Assembly (NCBI RefSeq): GCF_037265215.1
Contig: NZ_CP147737.1
Location: 3,690,001 to 3,754,000 of the forward strand
Direction: 5' to 3'
Length of the DNA: 64,000 nt
Source: Xenorhabdus griffiniae
GTDB lineage: Bacteria; Pseudomonadota; Gammaproteobacteria; Enterobacterales; Enterobacteriaceae
The position numbers were made by a program, and so were the translations under genes. Positions 16,192-25,908 of the stretch are shown here, one piece after another. Under the pieces are notes generated by a model that saw only the letters and a program-made list of their open reading frames with translations, made no database searches and was not told where the DNA came from. How positions within the stretch are numbered: position 1 is the stretch's first letter; the number at the start of each line of letters is the position of its first letter.

Positions 16192-17769
16192 ATGAATGAA
16201 AAATTTCTCTTCATTTTACAATCACTATTCCTCGGTCTATTTTATTCACTGATTTGGATTTCATTATGGGTAATCAGTTTTTATTTTCACAATAGTGGAC
16301 TACAGGCGACACTATTTTTACCCCAAGGGATACGCTTAGTATTTATGACCTTACTGGGGCGACGTTATCTTCCAATTCTGCTGATGAGTGAAATTAGTAT
16401 ATTACTATGGCTAAAAAGCGAACAACTCATTATATATCCAATCATTCTACTTTCCCCATTTATTAGTTTGATCCCTGCACTCATTATTCAAAAAATATGG
16501 TGGAATTATTCTCTTTATTGGCAACAGCTTTCTATTTTATTAGCGGGCGTTATCATTAATAGCCTTTTACAAATTTTATTTTTAAGCTTTTCGTTACCTG
16601 ATAAAATCAGCTTTATTTTTCTCTCTTCCTTAACTGGCGGATTTTTACTCTCTCCATTCATTTATCTGATTTATGTTTATTTATATGAGAAATATTGGAA
16701 GAATCAGCATACTAAAGCTGATATAGCCGATCCACAATTAAGAACATCTTTGCTGATGTGGTGTTTCCTGTTTAGTTTGCTGGGAATAAGTGGCCAATAT
16801 CTTCTATCCTCGGAAATAGAGTGGTTACTGTCAATTTTAGTCTTTATTCCTAATATATTTATGGCTTATCATTATGGTTGGCAAGGTGGAGTTCTCTCCG
16901 CATTATTAGGAAGTTTACTCGTCACTTCTGCCCGTCAATTCAATGGTTCATTCAGTGAATTACAGGAATTGGAGATTTTTTTAACCACGCAAGCTTTATT
17001 AGGGATAGGGCTTGGCATTGCCATCAGTCGCCAGCAACAATTAGCAGGTAGCCTAACCTATCAAAAACAATTGGCAAATAATTTAAACCGTTATCGTGAA
17101 CGACTAGAAAAAGAGTTAGCAACACGTCATATCTTGATGCAAAAATTAGTACATACAGAAGAAGATATCCGTAAAAATATTGCCAGAGAACTCCATGATG
17201 CCATCGGGCAAAATATAACGGCCATTCAAATCCAATCTATGCTAATAAAACGGACTTCAACGTTGGCATTAGCTCAGAAATCTGCCGAACAGATTAATCA
17301 CCTCTCCCAACAAATACATCAAACAACGCGTCAACTGCTGCGCGAGCTTCGCCCACCGGCACTCGATGAAATGTCTCTTGAACAATCAATTCATCACTTA
17401 ATAAATGAATTTGCTTTTGAAGAGCAAAACATTTGTTGCCATTTTGATTATCAGTTACCACATACTCCCAGTGATAACACGATCACTCTGACGCTTTATA
17501 GGCTGATTCAAGAATTACTGAACAATATTAGTAAACATGCTAACGCCGACCAAATAAACATTACATTAAAGCAAAAAAGAAATTTAATCGTGCTTCAGGT
17601 TGACGATAACGGCATTGGTATTATTGATGATAAAAAAAATACAGGATTTGGGCTTAAGGGGATTGAAGAGCGTGTCCGAGCGCTTGGAGGCCATTGGAGA
17701 CTCAAAATCCAACAAGGAACCCATGTCAATATATATTTACCTGTAGATTCAGGCAGTAATACTGAATAA
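16192..17769 (+). CDS. uhpB: Sensor histidine kinase UhpB
   Basis: A 525-residue inner-membrane kinase. The N-terminal 280 residues form about eight membrane segments of the MASE1 type. A linker and a HisKA_3 dimerisation domain follow, with phosphorylated His335 in ARELHDAIGQN, then a HATPase domain with DDNGIGI and GFGLKGIEERV. This is the order of E. coli UhpB, which receives the signal from UhpC and phosphorylates UhpA. It is encoded 3 bp after uhpA and before uhpC, so all three are probably cotranscribed. Its DNA is notably AT-rich. Confidence 0.87.
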   Translation: MNEKFLFILQSLFLGLFYSLIWISLWVISFYFHNSGLQATLFLPQGIRLVFMTLLGRRYLPILLMSEISILLWLKSEQLIIYPIILLSPFISLIPALIIQKIWWNYSLYWQQLSILLAGVIINSLLQILFLSFSLPDKISFIFLSSLTGGFLLSPFIYLIYVYLYEKYWKNQHTKADIADPQLRTSLLMWCFLFSLLGISGQYLLSSEIEWLLSILVFIPNIFMAYHYGWQGGVLSALLGSLLVTSARQFNGSFSELQELEIFLTTQALLGIGLGIAISRQQQLAGSLTYQKQLANNLNRYRERLEKELATRHILMQKLVHTEEDIRKNIARELHDAIGQNITAIQIQSMLIKRTSTLALAQKSAEQINHLSQQIHQTTRQLLRELRPPALDEMSLEQSIHHLINEFAFEEQNICCHFDYQLPHTPSDNTITLTLYRLIQELLNNISKHANADQINITLKQKRNLIVLQVDDNGIGIIDDKKNTGFGLKGIEERVRALGGHWRLKIQQGTHVNIYLPVDSGSNTE

Positions 17770-17835
17770 CAAAATATCCTCTTTGGGACGGCTAAAGCAA
17801 CAACGACTATTCGTATCTTTTTTATGGAGGCACTT

Positions 17836-19131
17836 ATGCAAGGCACCAGCCATGAGCAAATATCACAACATTATCGTTATTGGCGAAGCCATTTGCTCAT
17901 ATCAATGATTATAGGCTATGCCGCATTCTACCTAACTCGCAAAAGTTTGAATATCGTTATGCCCGCCATGCAACTGGAATTGGCTCTTAATAAAAATGAT
18001 ATTGGATGGATAATCAGTTTGTTTTACCTTGCTTATGGCAGTTCAAAATTTTTTGCCGGCATTTTCCATGATCATACTGGTTATCGCTGGTTCATGGGGG
18101 TAGGGCTATTAATGACAGGTGTACTGAACATTATTTTTACCTTCTGCTCATCACTGCCCTCCCTATTATTTGTCTGGACGCTGAATGGCTTTTTTCAAGG
18201 ATGGGGATGGCCAACATGTGCTCGACTTCTCACTCACTGGTATTCTCGTAATGAACGAGGTTTCTGGTGGGGCTGTTGGAATATATCCATCAATATAAGT
18301 GGTATTTTTCTGCCACTATTGTCTGCATTTTTAGCCAATTATTATGGCTGGCGCGCTGCATTATTTGTTCCTGGACTCATCAGCATTGCGCTTGGAATTT
18401 GGTTATGCCGGAGAATGCGGGGAACGCCACAGGAACATGGTTTACCTAGCGTAGGGGATTGGCGACAAGATACCATGGAGCTACGACAAGAACGGTTATC
18501 TTTACCCATGCCTATGATAAAAATTCTAAAGGAAACCATTTTATTCAACCGTACCATCTGGCTCCTTGGTTTTTCTTATATTCTCGTCTATTTCATTAGG
18601 ATCGCAATTAATGACTGGGGTAATTTATGGTTATTAGAAAAACATGGAGCTAACTTACTGAATGCCAATGCCACACTGTCGCTATTTGAACTGGGAGGAT
18701 TATTAGGTGCTCTTTGTTCTGGATGGAGTTCTGATTTATTATTTCGCAGTCAACGTACACCCGTAATTCTACTATTTTCTCTTGGCCTTTTCTTTTCTAT
18801 GGCTGCACTCTGGTTAATTCCTATAAATAATTACGTATTATTATCTATCTGTATTTTTAGTATTGGTTTTTTTGTATTTGGTCCTCAAATGTTAATTGGT
18901 CTTTCAGCAACTGAACACTGCCACAAAAAAGCGGCAGGTACGGTAACAGGATATTTAGGATTGTATGCTTATTATGGTGCCGCAATTGCTGGTTGGCCAT
19001 TAAGCCAAATCATTGACCACTATGATTGGACAGGCATGTTTGCCTTGCTGACTCTTGCAGCCGCTGTGATAGGGTTATTACTGATGCCAATGTTAATGGC
19101 TGACGTCAGTAAAGAGTATAAAACAGACTGA
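17836..19131 (+). CDS. uhpC: Hexose-phosphate sensor UhpC (MFS transporter family)
   Basis: A 12-segment protein of the organophosphate:phosphate antiporter family that works as receptor for glucose-6-phosphate and signals to UhpB. Motifs shared with E. coli UhpC include YYLTRKS-type LTRKSLNIVMP in helix 1, FFQGWGWPTCARLL and FVFGPQMLIGLSATEHC. An ATG at 17824 is in frame, but its own bases form the GGAGG that places the real start at ATG 17836 (431 residues). uhpT, which normally follows, is absent here. Confidence 0.87.
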   Translation: MQGTSHEQISQHYRYWRSHLLISMIIGYAAFYLTRKSLNIVMPAMQLELALNKNDIGWIISLFYLAYGSSKFFAGIFHDHTGYRWFMGVGLLMTGVLNIIFTFCSSLPSLLFVWTLNGFFQGWGWPTCARLLTHWYSRNERGFWWGCWNISINISGIFLPLLSAFLANYYGWRAALFVPGLISIALGIWLCRRMRGTPQEHGLPSVGDWRQDTMELRQERLSLPMPMIKILKETILFNRTIWLLGFSYILVYFIRIAINDWGNLWLLEKHGANLLNANATLSLFELGGLLGALCSGWSSDLLFRSQRTPVILLFSLGLFFSMAALWLIPINNYVLLSICIFSIGFFVFGPQMLIGLSATEHCHKKAAGTVTGYLGLYAYYGAAIAGWPLSQIIDHYDWTGMFALLTLAAAVIGLLLMPMLMADVSKEYKTD

Positions 19132-19376
19132 TAACAGAATTACCGGTGATGTATTCAAGGTGTTGATTGGTCTTAAACATAACATTTTCTTTCGATGAAA
19201 GTGCCGATCATTTCGTCATGCATTTTAGGGGATGTTGTGTCAACCGTTTTCCGAAAGTATGAGCGATGATACGCTTCAAGCGGATTATGAAGTTTAATTT
19301 ATCTCTATTTATTAAAATTTTATTATTATATAAATTATGTATATATTAAAAATATAAATCTGTCGGCAAACCAGAA

Positions 19377-20081
19377 TTAAAAAGCGCTCGTAATTTCAGA
19401 CCTTGGAGTGTATAATCTCCATATTTCCTTTCCTTCAACACTTTCCCAAGGTGGAGAAGTCGGTTTACCATCTAACCAAAATTGAATTTTTCTTTGCACG
19501 TTAGGATTGTACCTGTTTCTATAGACCCATCTCAATTCATGTGAAATTATATCAGTCCTAACTCCTGGATATTTAATTTTATTTACTACATATCTCATAT
19601 CGATGCCATCAAGAATAAAATGTATATTATTATTCTTAAGCAGATCAGTATTTCCATTGCTTGTAGTTACCCAAGATAATCCTCCTTTACATTTCCTTGA
19701 GAATATTTTGTCTGCATCTTCGGGTATTATTTCCAATGAGGTATTATATTTAGGATGATTTTTAAGATGTAACATAAAACTCTTCTGATAGGGAAGTTTT
19801 TTCGTCATGTGCATGTATTCATACTGTCTTTTCATATTTTCTCGGGCTAATTCATCTTTAACGCATAGTTCTGGAGGGATTGTAAATTGATCTATAAACA
19901 TAACTTGAGCGTTAGGAAGCGTCCTTTGAGCGTTAAAACGCTTCTCTATAGCAAAAGCAACAGCCAGAGTACTTCCTTTGAAAGGCTGATATTCATGAAG
20001 ATACCTTAATCTTTCACTTCCTAGTCCGTAAACTAAATCACCAATAATCAATTTGTGGGTAAAAGGCTCTTTAAATGGCAT
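19377..20081 (-). CDS. Unknown protein, accessory
   Basis: A 234-residue, basic, cytoplasmic-looking protein with no signal peptide or membrane segment. I do not recognise a family. Conserved-looking pieces are DLVYGLGSERLRYLHEY near the start, and ISHELRWVYRNRYNPNVQRK and KPTSPPWE near the end. It is AT-rich and stands alone between uhpC (facing it) and an IS66 remnant with a hairpin repeat copy, which suggests acquisition by transfer. A secreted effector or an enzyme are both possible; nothing in the sequence decides. Confidence 0.65.
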   Translation of the reverse strand: MPFKEPFTHKLIIGDLVYGLGSERLRYLHEYQPFKGSTLAVAFAIEKRFNAQRTLPNAQVMFIDQFTIPPELCVKDELARENMKRQYEYMHMTKKLPYQKSFMLHLKNHPKYNTSLEIIPEDADKIFSRKCKGGLSWVTTSNGNTDLLKNNNIHFILDGIDMRYVVNKIKYPGVRTDIISHELRWVYRNRYNPNVQRKIQFWLDGKPTSPPWESVEGKEIWRLYTPRSEITSAF

Positions 20082-20293
20082 ATTTTTACACTCACTACTA
20101 AATTCATTCTTAAAAGGGAAAGTATGACACCATAAAAGAGTATGCTATTTGACCACATCAGCGATTGTCAATGAGCAGAAGAAAATAAATTTATCGGGGC
20201 GAGATCTCACAATATTAACGATGCTATCTCGCTGAAAGCTCCCGATCGGGCAGCACAAATGGCACTTTTTAACCGGATTGCGTTAAATATCAT

Positions 20294-20381
20294 TTACCAA
20301 TCCAACTTCAAGTTACAGCTTGCAAATCAATGTGATTGTTTATATCTCCCCACTACGCGGGGAAATATGAGACTCATCAAT
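20294..20381. repeat. Intergenic hairpin repeat, partial copy
   Basis: The left end (TACCAATCCAACTTCAAGTT) and the central TCTCCCC/GGGGAAA hairpin of the family are present; the right end is lost. It is closest to the copy at 15316-15421. Confidence 0.65.
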
Positions 20382-20512
20382 TTAAGCTAAGCAGCCTATT
20401 TTTCACGTTCAGGATTTAGAATAAAACCAACGTCGTATCACTAACCACGCCATGTTGTGAGTCGGGATCTGAATTACATTCATACCGTGAGCACCTAATT
20501 AAGCAGTGTATT

Positions 20513-20759
20513 TTATACGCTGTAGCCAATATTCACGTTCCACGGAAGCAGATCATACTGGGGATCGTCGTAATGGCGTTTGAGGAGGTTCCAGTTCCGT
20601 AAAAAATTTACTAAGGTTGAGCTGTTCAAGTCACCGTTTAATTTGGGTACGCAGCTCAGCCAGCGATTCGGCCTACGCCTGAATCTGACGATCTTTTCCC
20701 TGAATATCGGTCTGAAGCTGGTAGATAGGGGCTTTCAATTGGTCAATATCATCAGTCAT
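20513..20759 (-). pseudogene. IS66 family transposase remnant
   Basis: From ATG 20759 on the minus strand the frame reads MTDDIDQLKAPIYQLQTDIQ and continues GKDRQIQA, then TAG. After two stop codons it still reads AESLAELRTQIKR and LEQLNLSKFF. This is the leucine-zipper start of IS66 TnpC. The remainder, in another frame, ends RHYDDPQYDLLPWNVNIGYSV, which may be the transposase tail, so most of the gene was deleted. No terminal inverted repeats could be seen. It is non-functional. Confidence 0.65.
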
Positions 20760-20917
20760 CATTCAGGCGCTCAGGGAAAAGCTTAAGTGTGACAGTGAAA
20801 CAATCGCGTGTTCTGCCTATCAAATCAGCAATAAACCCTGTAAAATCAGCTACGCTTTCTGGGGATGTCACACCGCAAAAGACCATTCATTTCACTTCTA
20901 ATAAATAGGTTTTACTA

Positions 20918-22258
20918 ATGCATCAGTCTGATGTTGTTGATCGCTCTCTTTTTTCATTAAGTTGGCCGATTTTCATTGATATCTTTCTGCATATGGCGAC
21001 GTTATTAATCAATACGTACATGGTCAGCCATATTTCTTCTGCTTATCTTGCTGCAATGGGAGTGGGTAATCATGTTTTTGATCTCTTTATTACAATTTTT
21101 AACTTTATCAGCGTAGGTTGCAGTGTTGTCATAGCTCAATATCTGGGATCAGGAAAACGTGATAAAGCAAGCCAGGCTATTCATATTTCCATTGCTTTTA
21201 ATTTTGTGCTGGGTTTCAGTTGTGCGCTGATCACCGTGTTCTTCGGTTATAAGATCCTGTATATCATGAACCTGCCTGAAAATCTGATGGAAGATGGATT
21301 CGCTTATCTGCATGTTCTTGGCATCTGTCTGGTACCCGAAGCAATTTCGATTATTTTGGCGGCTTGCATGCGGGTTTATGGAAAGTCAAAATCGGCCATG
21401 TATGTCACGCTGATTGCCAACCTGCTTACCATTGTCGGCAATATGATCGTACTCTATGGATTCTTTGGATTGCCTCAATATGGACTCGAAGGCGTAGCGT
21501 GGTCTACAGTATTTGGTCGTACTGTCGCTGTTATTTTGCTCTGCGGATTACTGTTTTTTGGTTTGAAGATCAAATTCGAGCCTAAATTGCTCGTGAATTG
21601 GTCTAAGAATATGTTGAGCAAAATCCTGCACATCGGCTTACCTGCCGCGGGTGAGAATTTGGTGTGGATCCTGCAATATATGACTGCACAGGCGTTTATC
21701 GGCCTGATGGGTGAAATGTCTCTGGCCGCGCAAACACTGTATTTCCAGCTATCTCTGTTCATTATGTTGTTTGGTATCTCTATCAGCATTGGCAATGAGA
21801 TTATGGTTGGTCACCTTGTTGGGGCAAAGCGTTTTGAAGATGCCTATCTTCGGGGGCTGAAGAGCCTGAAAATTGGTGTGATTGTTACAATAGGCGTCGT
21901 CTTAATGTTCTGGATTTTCAGGGAACCGCTTCTCTATGTTATGACGGAAGATCAGAAGATTGTTGAACTTCTGCTGCCGTTGTTCCTGCTCTCGGTCTTT
22001 TTGGAGCCAGGACGCACTTTCAACATTGTGATGGTCAATGCTCTGCGTGCTTCTGGTGATGCCCGTTTTCCTCTTTATACCGCATTGATTTGTATGTGGG
22101 GAATCTCTATTCCAGTCGGTTATTTTTTGGGAATTACCATGGGTATGGGGATCTTGGGGATTTGGATAGGATTCTTCTGCGACGAGTGGATCCGCGGGTT
22201 AGTGAACGCCTGGCGTTGGAAGTCTAAAAGATGGCAAACCAAGCGATTAGATGTCTAA
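20918..22258 (+). CDS. MATE family multidrug/metabolite exporter
   Basis: A 446-residue inner-membrane protein with about 12 segments in two similar halves, typical of MATE cation-coupled exporters. Examples are AAMGVGNHVFDLF and AQYLGSGKRDKA in the first half and GHLVGAKRFEDAY and VNALRASGDARFPL in the second; the G-x-R/K-x-x-A pattern after helix 2 recurs after helix 8. The substrate cannot be read from the sequence. It stands alone and ends with a good terminator. The closest named relatives I recall are of the NorM/DinF class, but it is neither of those with certainty. Confidence 0.85.
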   Translation: MHQSDVVDRSLFSLSWPIFIDIFLHMATLLINTYMVSHISSAYLAAMGVGNHVFDLFITIFNFISVGCSVVIAQYLGSGKRDKASQAIHISIAFNFVLGFSCALITVFFGYKILYIMNLPENLMEDGFAYLHVLGICLVPEAISIILAACMRVYGKSKSAMYVTLIANLLTIVGNMIVLYGFFGLPQYGLEGVAWSTVFGRTVAVILLCGLLFFGLKIKFEPKLLVNWSKNMLSKILHIGLPAAGENLVWILQYMTAQAFIGLMGEMSLAAQTLYFQLSLFIMLFGISISIGNEIMVGHLVGAKRFEDAYLRGLKSLKIGVIVTIGVVLMFWIFREPLLYVMTEDQKIVELLLPLFLLSVFLEPGRTFNIVMVNALRASGDARFPLYTALICMWGISIPVGYFLGITMGMGILGIWIGFFCDEWIRGLVNAWRWKSKRWQTKRLDV

Positions 22259-22289
22259 TTAAAAAATAACAGTAACAATAAGTATAAAA

Positions 22290-22315
22290 AATGCCGCAAA
22301 TAGACTTGCGGCATT
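22290..22315 (+). terminator. Terminator of the MATE gene
   Basis: AATGCCGCAA pairs with TTGCGGCATT across six bases, followed by TT. Confidence 0.8.
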
Positions 22316-22584
22316 TTAATCAAAGATGGGTTTGATTAATAATTGCATAGTAACTTGAACAATTTTCTCATTAATATGTTATTCAGTATTTATCTGATAA
22401 TTTAATTTCAAGACTGTAAAAAAATAAAAAACAGGGCTATTTCCATTTTATTTTATCAATAACATTACCCGCTTTGTTTTTATTAATACCAAGTCTATAG
22501 TAAAATAAGGTCTTACCAATTAAGTATTAATTTTCCTTTATTTTTCATCGAAAAACAGGATGACACATAGTTTAATCCTATTTC

Positions 22585-22692
22585 ACTAAATAGCGTTTCA
22601 AAATGATAGAAATATTCCTTACGCCGCGCGGGGTAAGGAACGCCAACATCTGATATTCTCAGTATTATGGAAACCTAGTTAGATTGGTATAG
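22585..22692. repeat. Second-family intergenic repeat with main-family end
   Basis: ACTAAATAGCGTTTCAAAATG and an ATTCCTTAC-GCCGC hairpin match the left half of the repeat at 15159. The right edge ends TTAGATTGGTATA as in the main family. The rest of the 610-bp gap before dlsT shows no gene. Confidence 0.6.
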
Positions 22693-22870
22693 ATTAATCC
22701 TTTGAATTACAGCATAATATTAACGATAAAAAGGATTTAATCCTGACAACGTGTTTTTGACAATTTTCTTTTTTGCGCAGTTTCCCTTTGTAATTTCTTC
22801 TTCATGAAAAAGTTGTTCTCCTTGGAATCACATTAGCTATCAGCACACAATAATTCACTTACTAAAAGAT

Positions 22871-24196
22871 ATGAAAACAGCAACAAAAAACAATAACGTC
22901 ACGCCACAGTTATCTCCAGCGGCCAAACGCGCCAACATGACGGAGAAAGAGTGGAAAAAAGCAATAAAATTCGACCATACCGATACTGGCTGGGTTATTA
23001 TGAGTATCGGCATGGCAATCGGGGCCGGCATTGTTTTCTTGCCGGCGCAGGTTGGATTGATGGGATTGTGGGTTTTCCTGCTCTCTTCCATTATTGGTTA
23101 TCCTGCCATGTATCTCTTTCAGCGGCTCTTCATCAATACCCTGGCAGAGTCACCAGAATGCAAAGATTACCCTAGTGTTATCAGTGGTTATCTTGGTAAA
23201 AATTGGGGCATTCTGTTAGGCGTACTCTACTTCATTATGCTGGTGATCTGGATGTTTGTTTATTCCACCGCGATAACCAATGATAGTGCTTCTTACCTGC
23301 AAACATTTGGCATCACAGATGAATTAATGTCGAAAAATCCGCTTTATGGATTGGTATTAATCTGTGTATTAGTCGCCATCTCTTCCCGTGGTGAACAATT
23401 ACTGTTCAAAATATCCAGCCTAATGGTCATAACCAAGTTATTTGTTATCGCGGCATTAGGATTTTCCATGATCGGTATGTGGCATCTTTACAATATCGGG
23501 GCCTTACCTCCCCTGGAACTATTGATCAAACAAGCTATCATCACGCTACCTTTTACGCTCACGTCCATCCTGTTTATCCAAACACTTAGCCCAATGGTGA
23601 TTTCTTATCGCAATCGGGAGAAAAACCGTGAAGTTGCCCGTCATAAGGCACTGAGAGCGATGAACATTGCTTTTGCTATCCTGTTTTGTACGGTATTTTT
23701 CTATGCCATCTCTTTTACGCTGGCAATGGGACATGACGAAGCACTCAAAGCCTATGAACAGAATATTTCAGCATTAGCCATTGCCGCCCAATTTTTCCCA
23801 GGCGGTTGGGTTATTGCTGTCAGTATCATGCTCAATGTTTTTGCCGTGATGACTGCCTTTTTTGGTGTTTACCTTGGGTTTCGCGAAGCCAGCCAAGGCA
23901 TTGCCATGAATATTCTTAGTCGCCTGATGCCTGCTGAAAAGATCAATGAAAAGTGGGTACAAAAAGGCATCATGGTGTTTGCCATCTTATTGGCATGGAG
24001 TGCGATCCTTCTGAATGCCCCTGTATTAAGTTTTACTTCTATTTGTAGCCCAATATTCGGCATCGTTGGCTGCCTTATTCCGGCTTATTTAGTCTACAAA
24101 GTCCCTGGCTTGCGCCATTACAAAGAGATATCACTTATCTTGATCATCTTTACTGGAATTTTGTTATGTGTTTCCCCTTTCCTGGCCTTCTCCTGA
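22871..24196 (+). CDS. dlsT: Serine-type amino acid transporter, DlsT/YhaO-like
   Basis: A 441-residue proton- or sodium-coupled permease of the hydroxy/aromatic amino acid family with about 11 membrane segments. It matches E. coli YhaO (DlsT) throughout: AIGAGIVFLPAQVGLMGLW, YFIMLVIWMFVYSTAITNDS, QTLSPMVISYRNREK and INAP-like LNAPVLSFTS. DlsT is implicated in D/L-serine import. In E. coli it sits beside a cysteine desulfidase gene (yhaM), which is not present here. The ATG is 22871; two further in-frame starts are less likely. It is transcribed alone. Confidence 0.82.
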   Translation: MKTATKNNNVTPQLSPAAKRANMTEKEWKKAIKFDHTDTGWVIMSIGMAIGAGIVFLPAQVGLMGLWVFLLSSIIGYPAMYLFQRLFINTLAESPECKDYPSVISGYLGKNWGILLGVLYFIMLVIWMFVYSTAITNDSASYLQTFGITDELMSKNPLYGLVLICVLVAISSRGEQLLFKISSLMVITKLFVIAALGFSMIGMWHLYNIGALPPLELLIKQAIITLPFTLTSILFIQTLSPMVISYRNREKNREVARHKALRAMNIAFAILFCTVFFYAISFTLAMGHDEALKAYEQNISALAIAAQFFPGGWVIAVSIMLNVFAVMTAFFGVYLGFREASQGIAMNILSRLMPAEKINEKWVQKGIMVFAILLAWSAILLNAPVLSFTSICSPIFGIVGCLIPAYLVYKVPGLRHYKEISLILIIFTGILLCVSPFLAFS

Positions 24197-24338
24197 TATG
24201 AGGGCTTATTATTAAGGTTCACTTGGTGCGCCCTAAATTCTCATCTTTCTGTTAGAGGATATAAGGCGCATTTAACTAATCAACTCCCTACAAAATTTAC
24301 TGTACTTATTTAGTAAGCAATTCTTTTAATGACACTTC

Positions 24339-24443
24339 TATACGCATTAAACTTCAAGTTGCAATTTACAACACGATATGAAACCTGATCTCTCCTCGCG
24401 AAGCGGGGAGAAATTACACATATCTTGAAGATAAATTGGTATA
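24339..24443. repeat. Intergenic hairpin repeat, tandem copy 1
   Basis: A full 105-bp unit in reverse orientation, from TATACGCATTAAACTTCAAG to AAATTGGTATA, with a CTCGCG-AA-GCGGGGAG-type hairpin. Its last TA is shared with the next copy. Confidence 0.8.
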
Positions 24444-24546
24444 TACGCATTAAACTTCAAGTTGCAATTTACAACACGATATGAGACCTGATCTCTCCCC
24501 GCGAAGAGGGGAGAAATTACACATATCTTGAAGATAAATTGGTATA
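24442..24546. repeat. Intergenic hairpin repeat, tandem copy 2
   Basis: Nearly identical to the preceding unit and joined at a shared TATA; the period is 103 bp. The hairpin carries a small change (GCGAAGAGGG instead of GCGAAGCGGG). Confidence 0.8.
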
Positions 24547-25267
24547 TCCTTAATTAATCATGAAAAATATCTATTTAATTAAATTTCACAAACAGAACAA
24601 AAAACAGCCAACCCACTCAATTCAAACAAGGATATAGTAAACAATAGAAATTATAACCACCGTTATCAAATTAACTAAATCTCTTCCTTTAACCTTGTGT
24701 AATTACAAACATTATCCCTTGTTCTCCCTTGATATTTCTCCTTTTTCGTCAAAAAAATGCATACATTCAGAATAAAAACCCGATAACAAACAAAAAACTA
24801 AAATATTATTTCGAAAACACTAAGTAAAAGTTAATTTTCAATCAATAATAAGGCGTTATCTAAACAACTTAGATAAATCATTTACTTTTTCCACTAAATG
24901 CAGTAAAAATACAAACTCGATACACTTAAAGGGATTTTTAAAAGAATAAAAAACTAAAAAACAAACCGAGCCAAATGATTAGTTGTAAAGTTCAATAGAG
25001 TTGTTTTTATATATGGAATTCTATTTATGAATACCTCATTCTGGGTATCAGAATCACATAGTACGTATTTATACGATTCCAATTAGCATTTTCATTAAAA
25101 ATAAGACAAAAATAAGCAGCAATTTTTTATTTGCGCTATTCCAATTAAATCAATCTGGTATTTAGCTAATCATGTTTAAAAAACACTAATGTTTTGTTGT
25201 ATTCGATTAACTTAAATACCTTGCCATTCACAATTTATCTCTCTGATTTCATAGGAATGATAATTTC
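24547..25267. other. AT-rich gap before the recombinase gene
   Basis: About 720 bp, very AT-rich, with no open frame I can support. It would be the natural place for an invertible promoter switch controlled by the recombinase at 25268, but I could not find a matching pair of inverted repeats by eye. Confidence 0.4.
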
Positions 25268-25831
25268 ATGAAACAACGTAAGTTTTTAACCCGATACGAA
25301 ATAGACGCAATTTTGACAGCGACAAAACAAGGACGTCACGCAGAGCGTGATTATTGCATGCTGTTAATGTGTTTCATTCACGGCTTTAGGGTAAGTGAGT
25401 TATGTAATCTATGCCTATCTGATCTCGATTTGAACTCAGCAATCATTCATATCAGACGGTTAAAAGGTGGGCTTTCAACCACACATCCTTTAATTCCAGA
25501 AGAAATTGATGCGTTAAATAAGTGGCTAGATATCCGCCCAAAATGGCGCGAAGCCGATTCACCGTGGGTATTTCTTTCTCAAAAATCAGGCCCTGTTTCA
25601 CGCCAGCAAGTTTATGGTTTATTAAAACGCTATGGAAAGCAGGCGTCTGTCAGTGTTTCTCCACATCCGCATATGTTAAGGCACGCTTGTGGTTATGCAT
25701 TAGCTGATCTCGGTCGCGATACCCGCTTGATCCAAGACTATCTTGGACACCGTAATATTTCACATACTGTCATTTACACCGCCAGTAATGTGAAACGTTT
25801 TTCCAGAATTTGGGAGTCTCACTCTAAATAA
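25268..25831 (+). CDS. FimB/FimE/MrpI-type tyrosine recombinase
   Basis: A 187-residue recombinase made only of the catalytic domain, like those that invert fimbrial promoters (FimB and FimE in E. coli, MrpI in Proteus). The full active site is visible: Arg41 (GFRVSEL), Lys66, His135 and Arg138 (HMLRHACG), His161 (YLGHRNISHT) and Tyr170. The start ATG is at 25268. No fimbrial genes lie within 30 kb on either side in this window, so it is either an orphan or acts on a distant switch. AT-rich flanks suggest transfer. Confidence 0.85.
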   Translation: MKQRKFLTRYEIDAILTATKQGRHAERDYCMLLMCFIHGFRVSELCNLCLSDLDLNSAIIHIRRLKGGLSTTHPLIPEEIDALNKWLDIRPKWREADSPWVFLSQKSGPVSRQQVYGLLKRYGKQASVSVSPHPHMLRHACGYALADLGRDTRLIQDYLGHRNISHTVIYTASNVKRFSRIWESHSK

Positions 25832-25880
25832 TTGTGTTATTTTTTCTGCTGTTTTCACTAACATGCACTGTTATTGCAAC

Positions 25881-25908
25881 AATCTCCACTAATTAATTTG
25901 TGGAGATT
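25881..25908 (+). terminator. Hairpin after the FimB-type recombinase
   Basis: AATCTCCAC and GTGGAGATT pair perfectly across ten bases, 50 bp past the stop. There is no T-run, so it may be a terminator or a binding site. The rest of the gap to 26416 has no supported gene; a second imperfect hairpin lies at 26087-26124. Confidence 0.5.
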
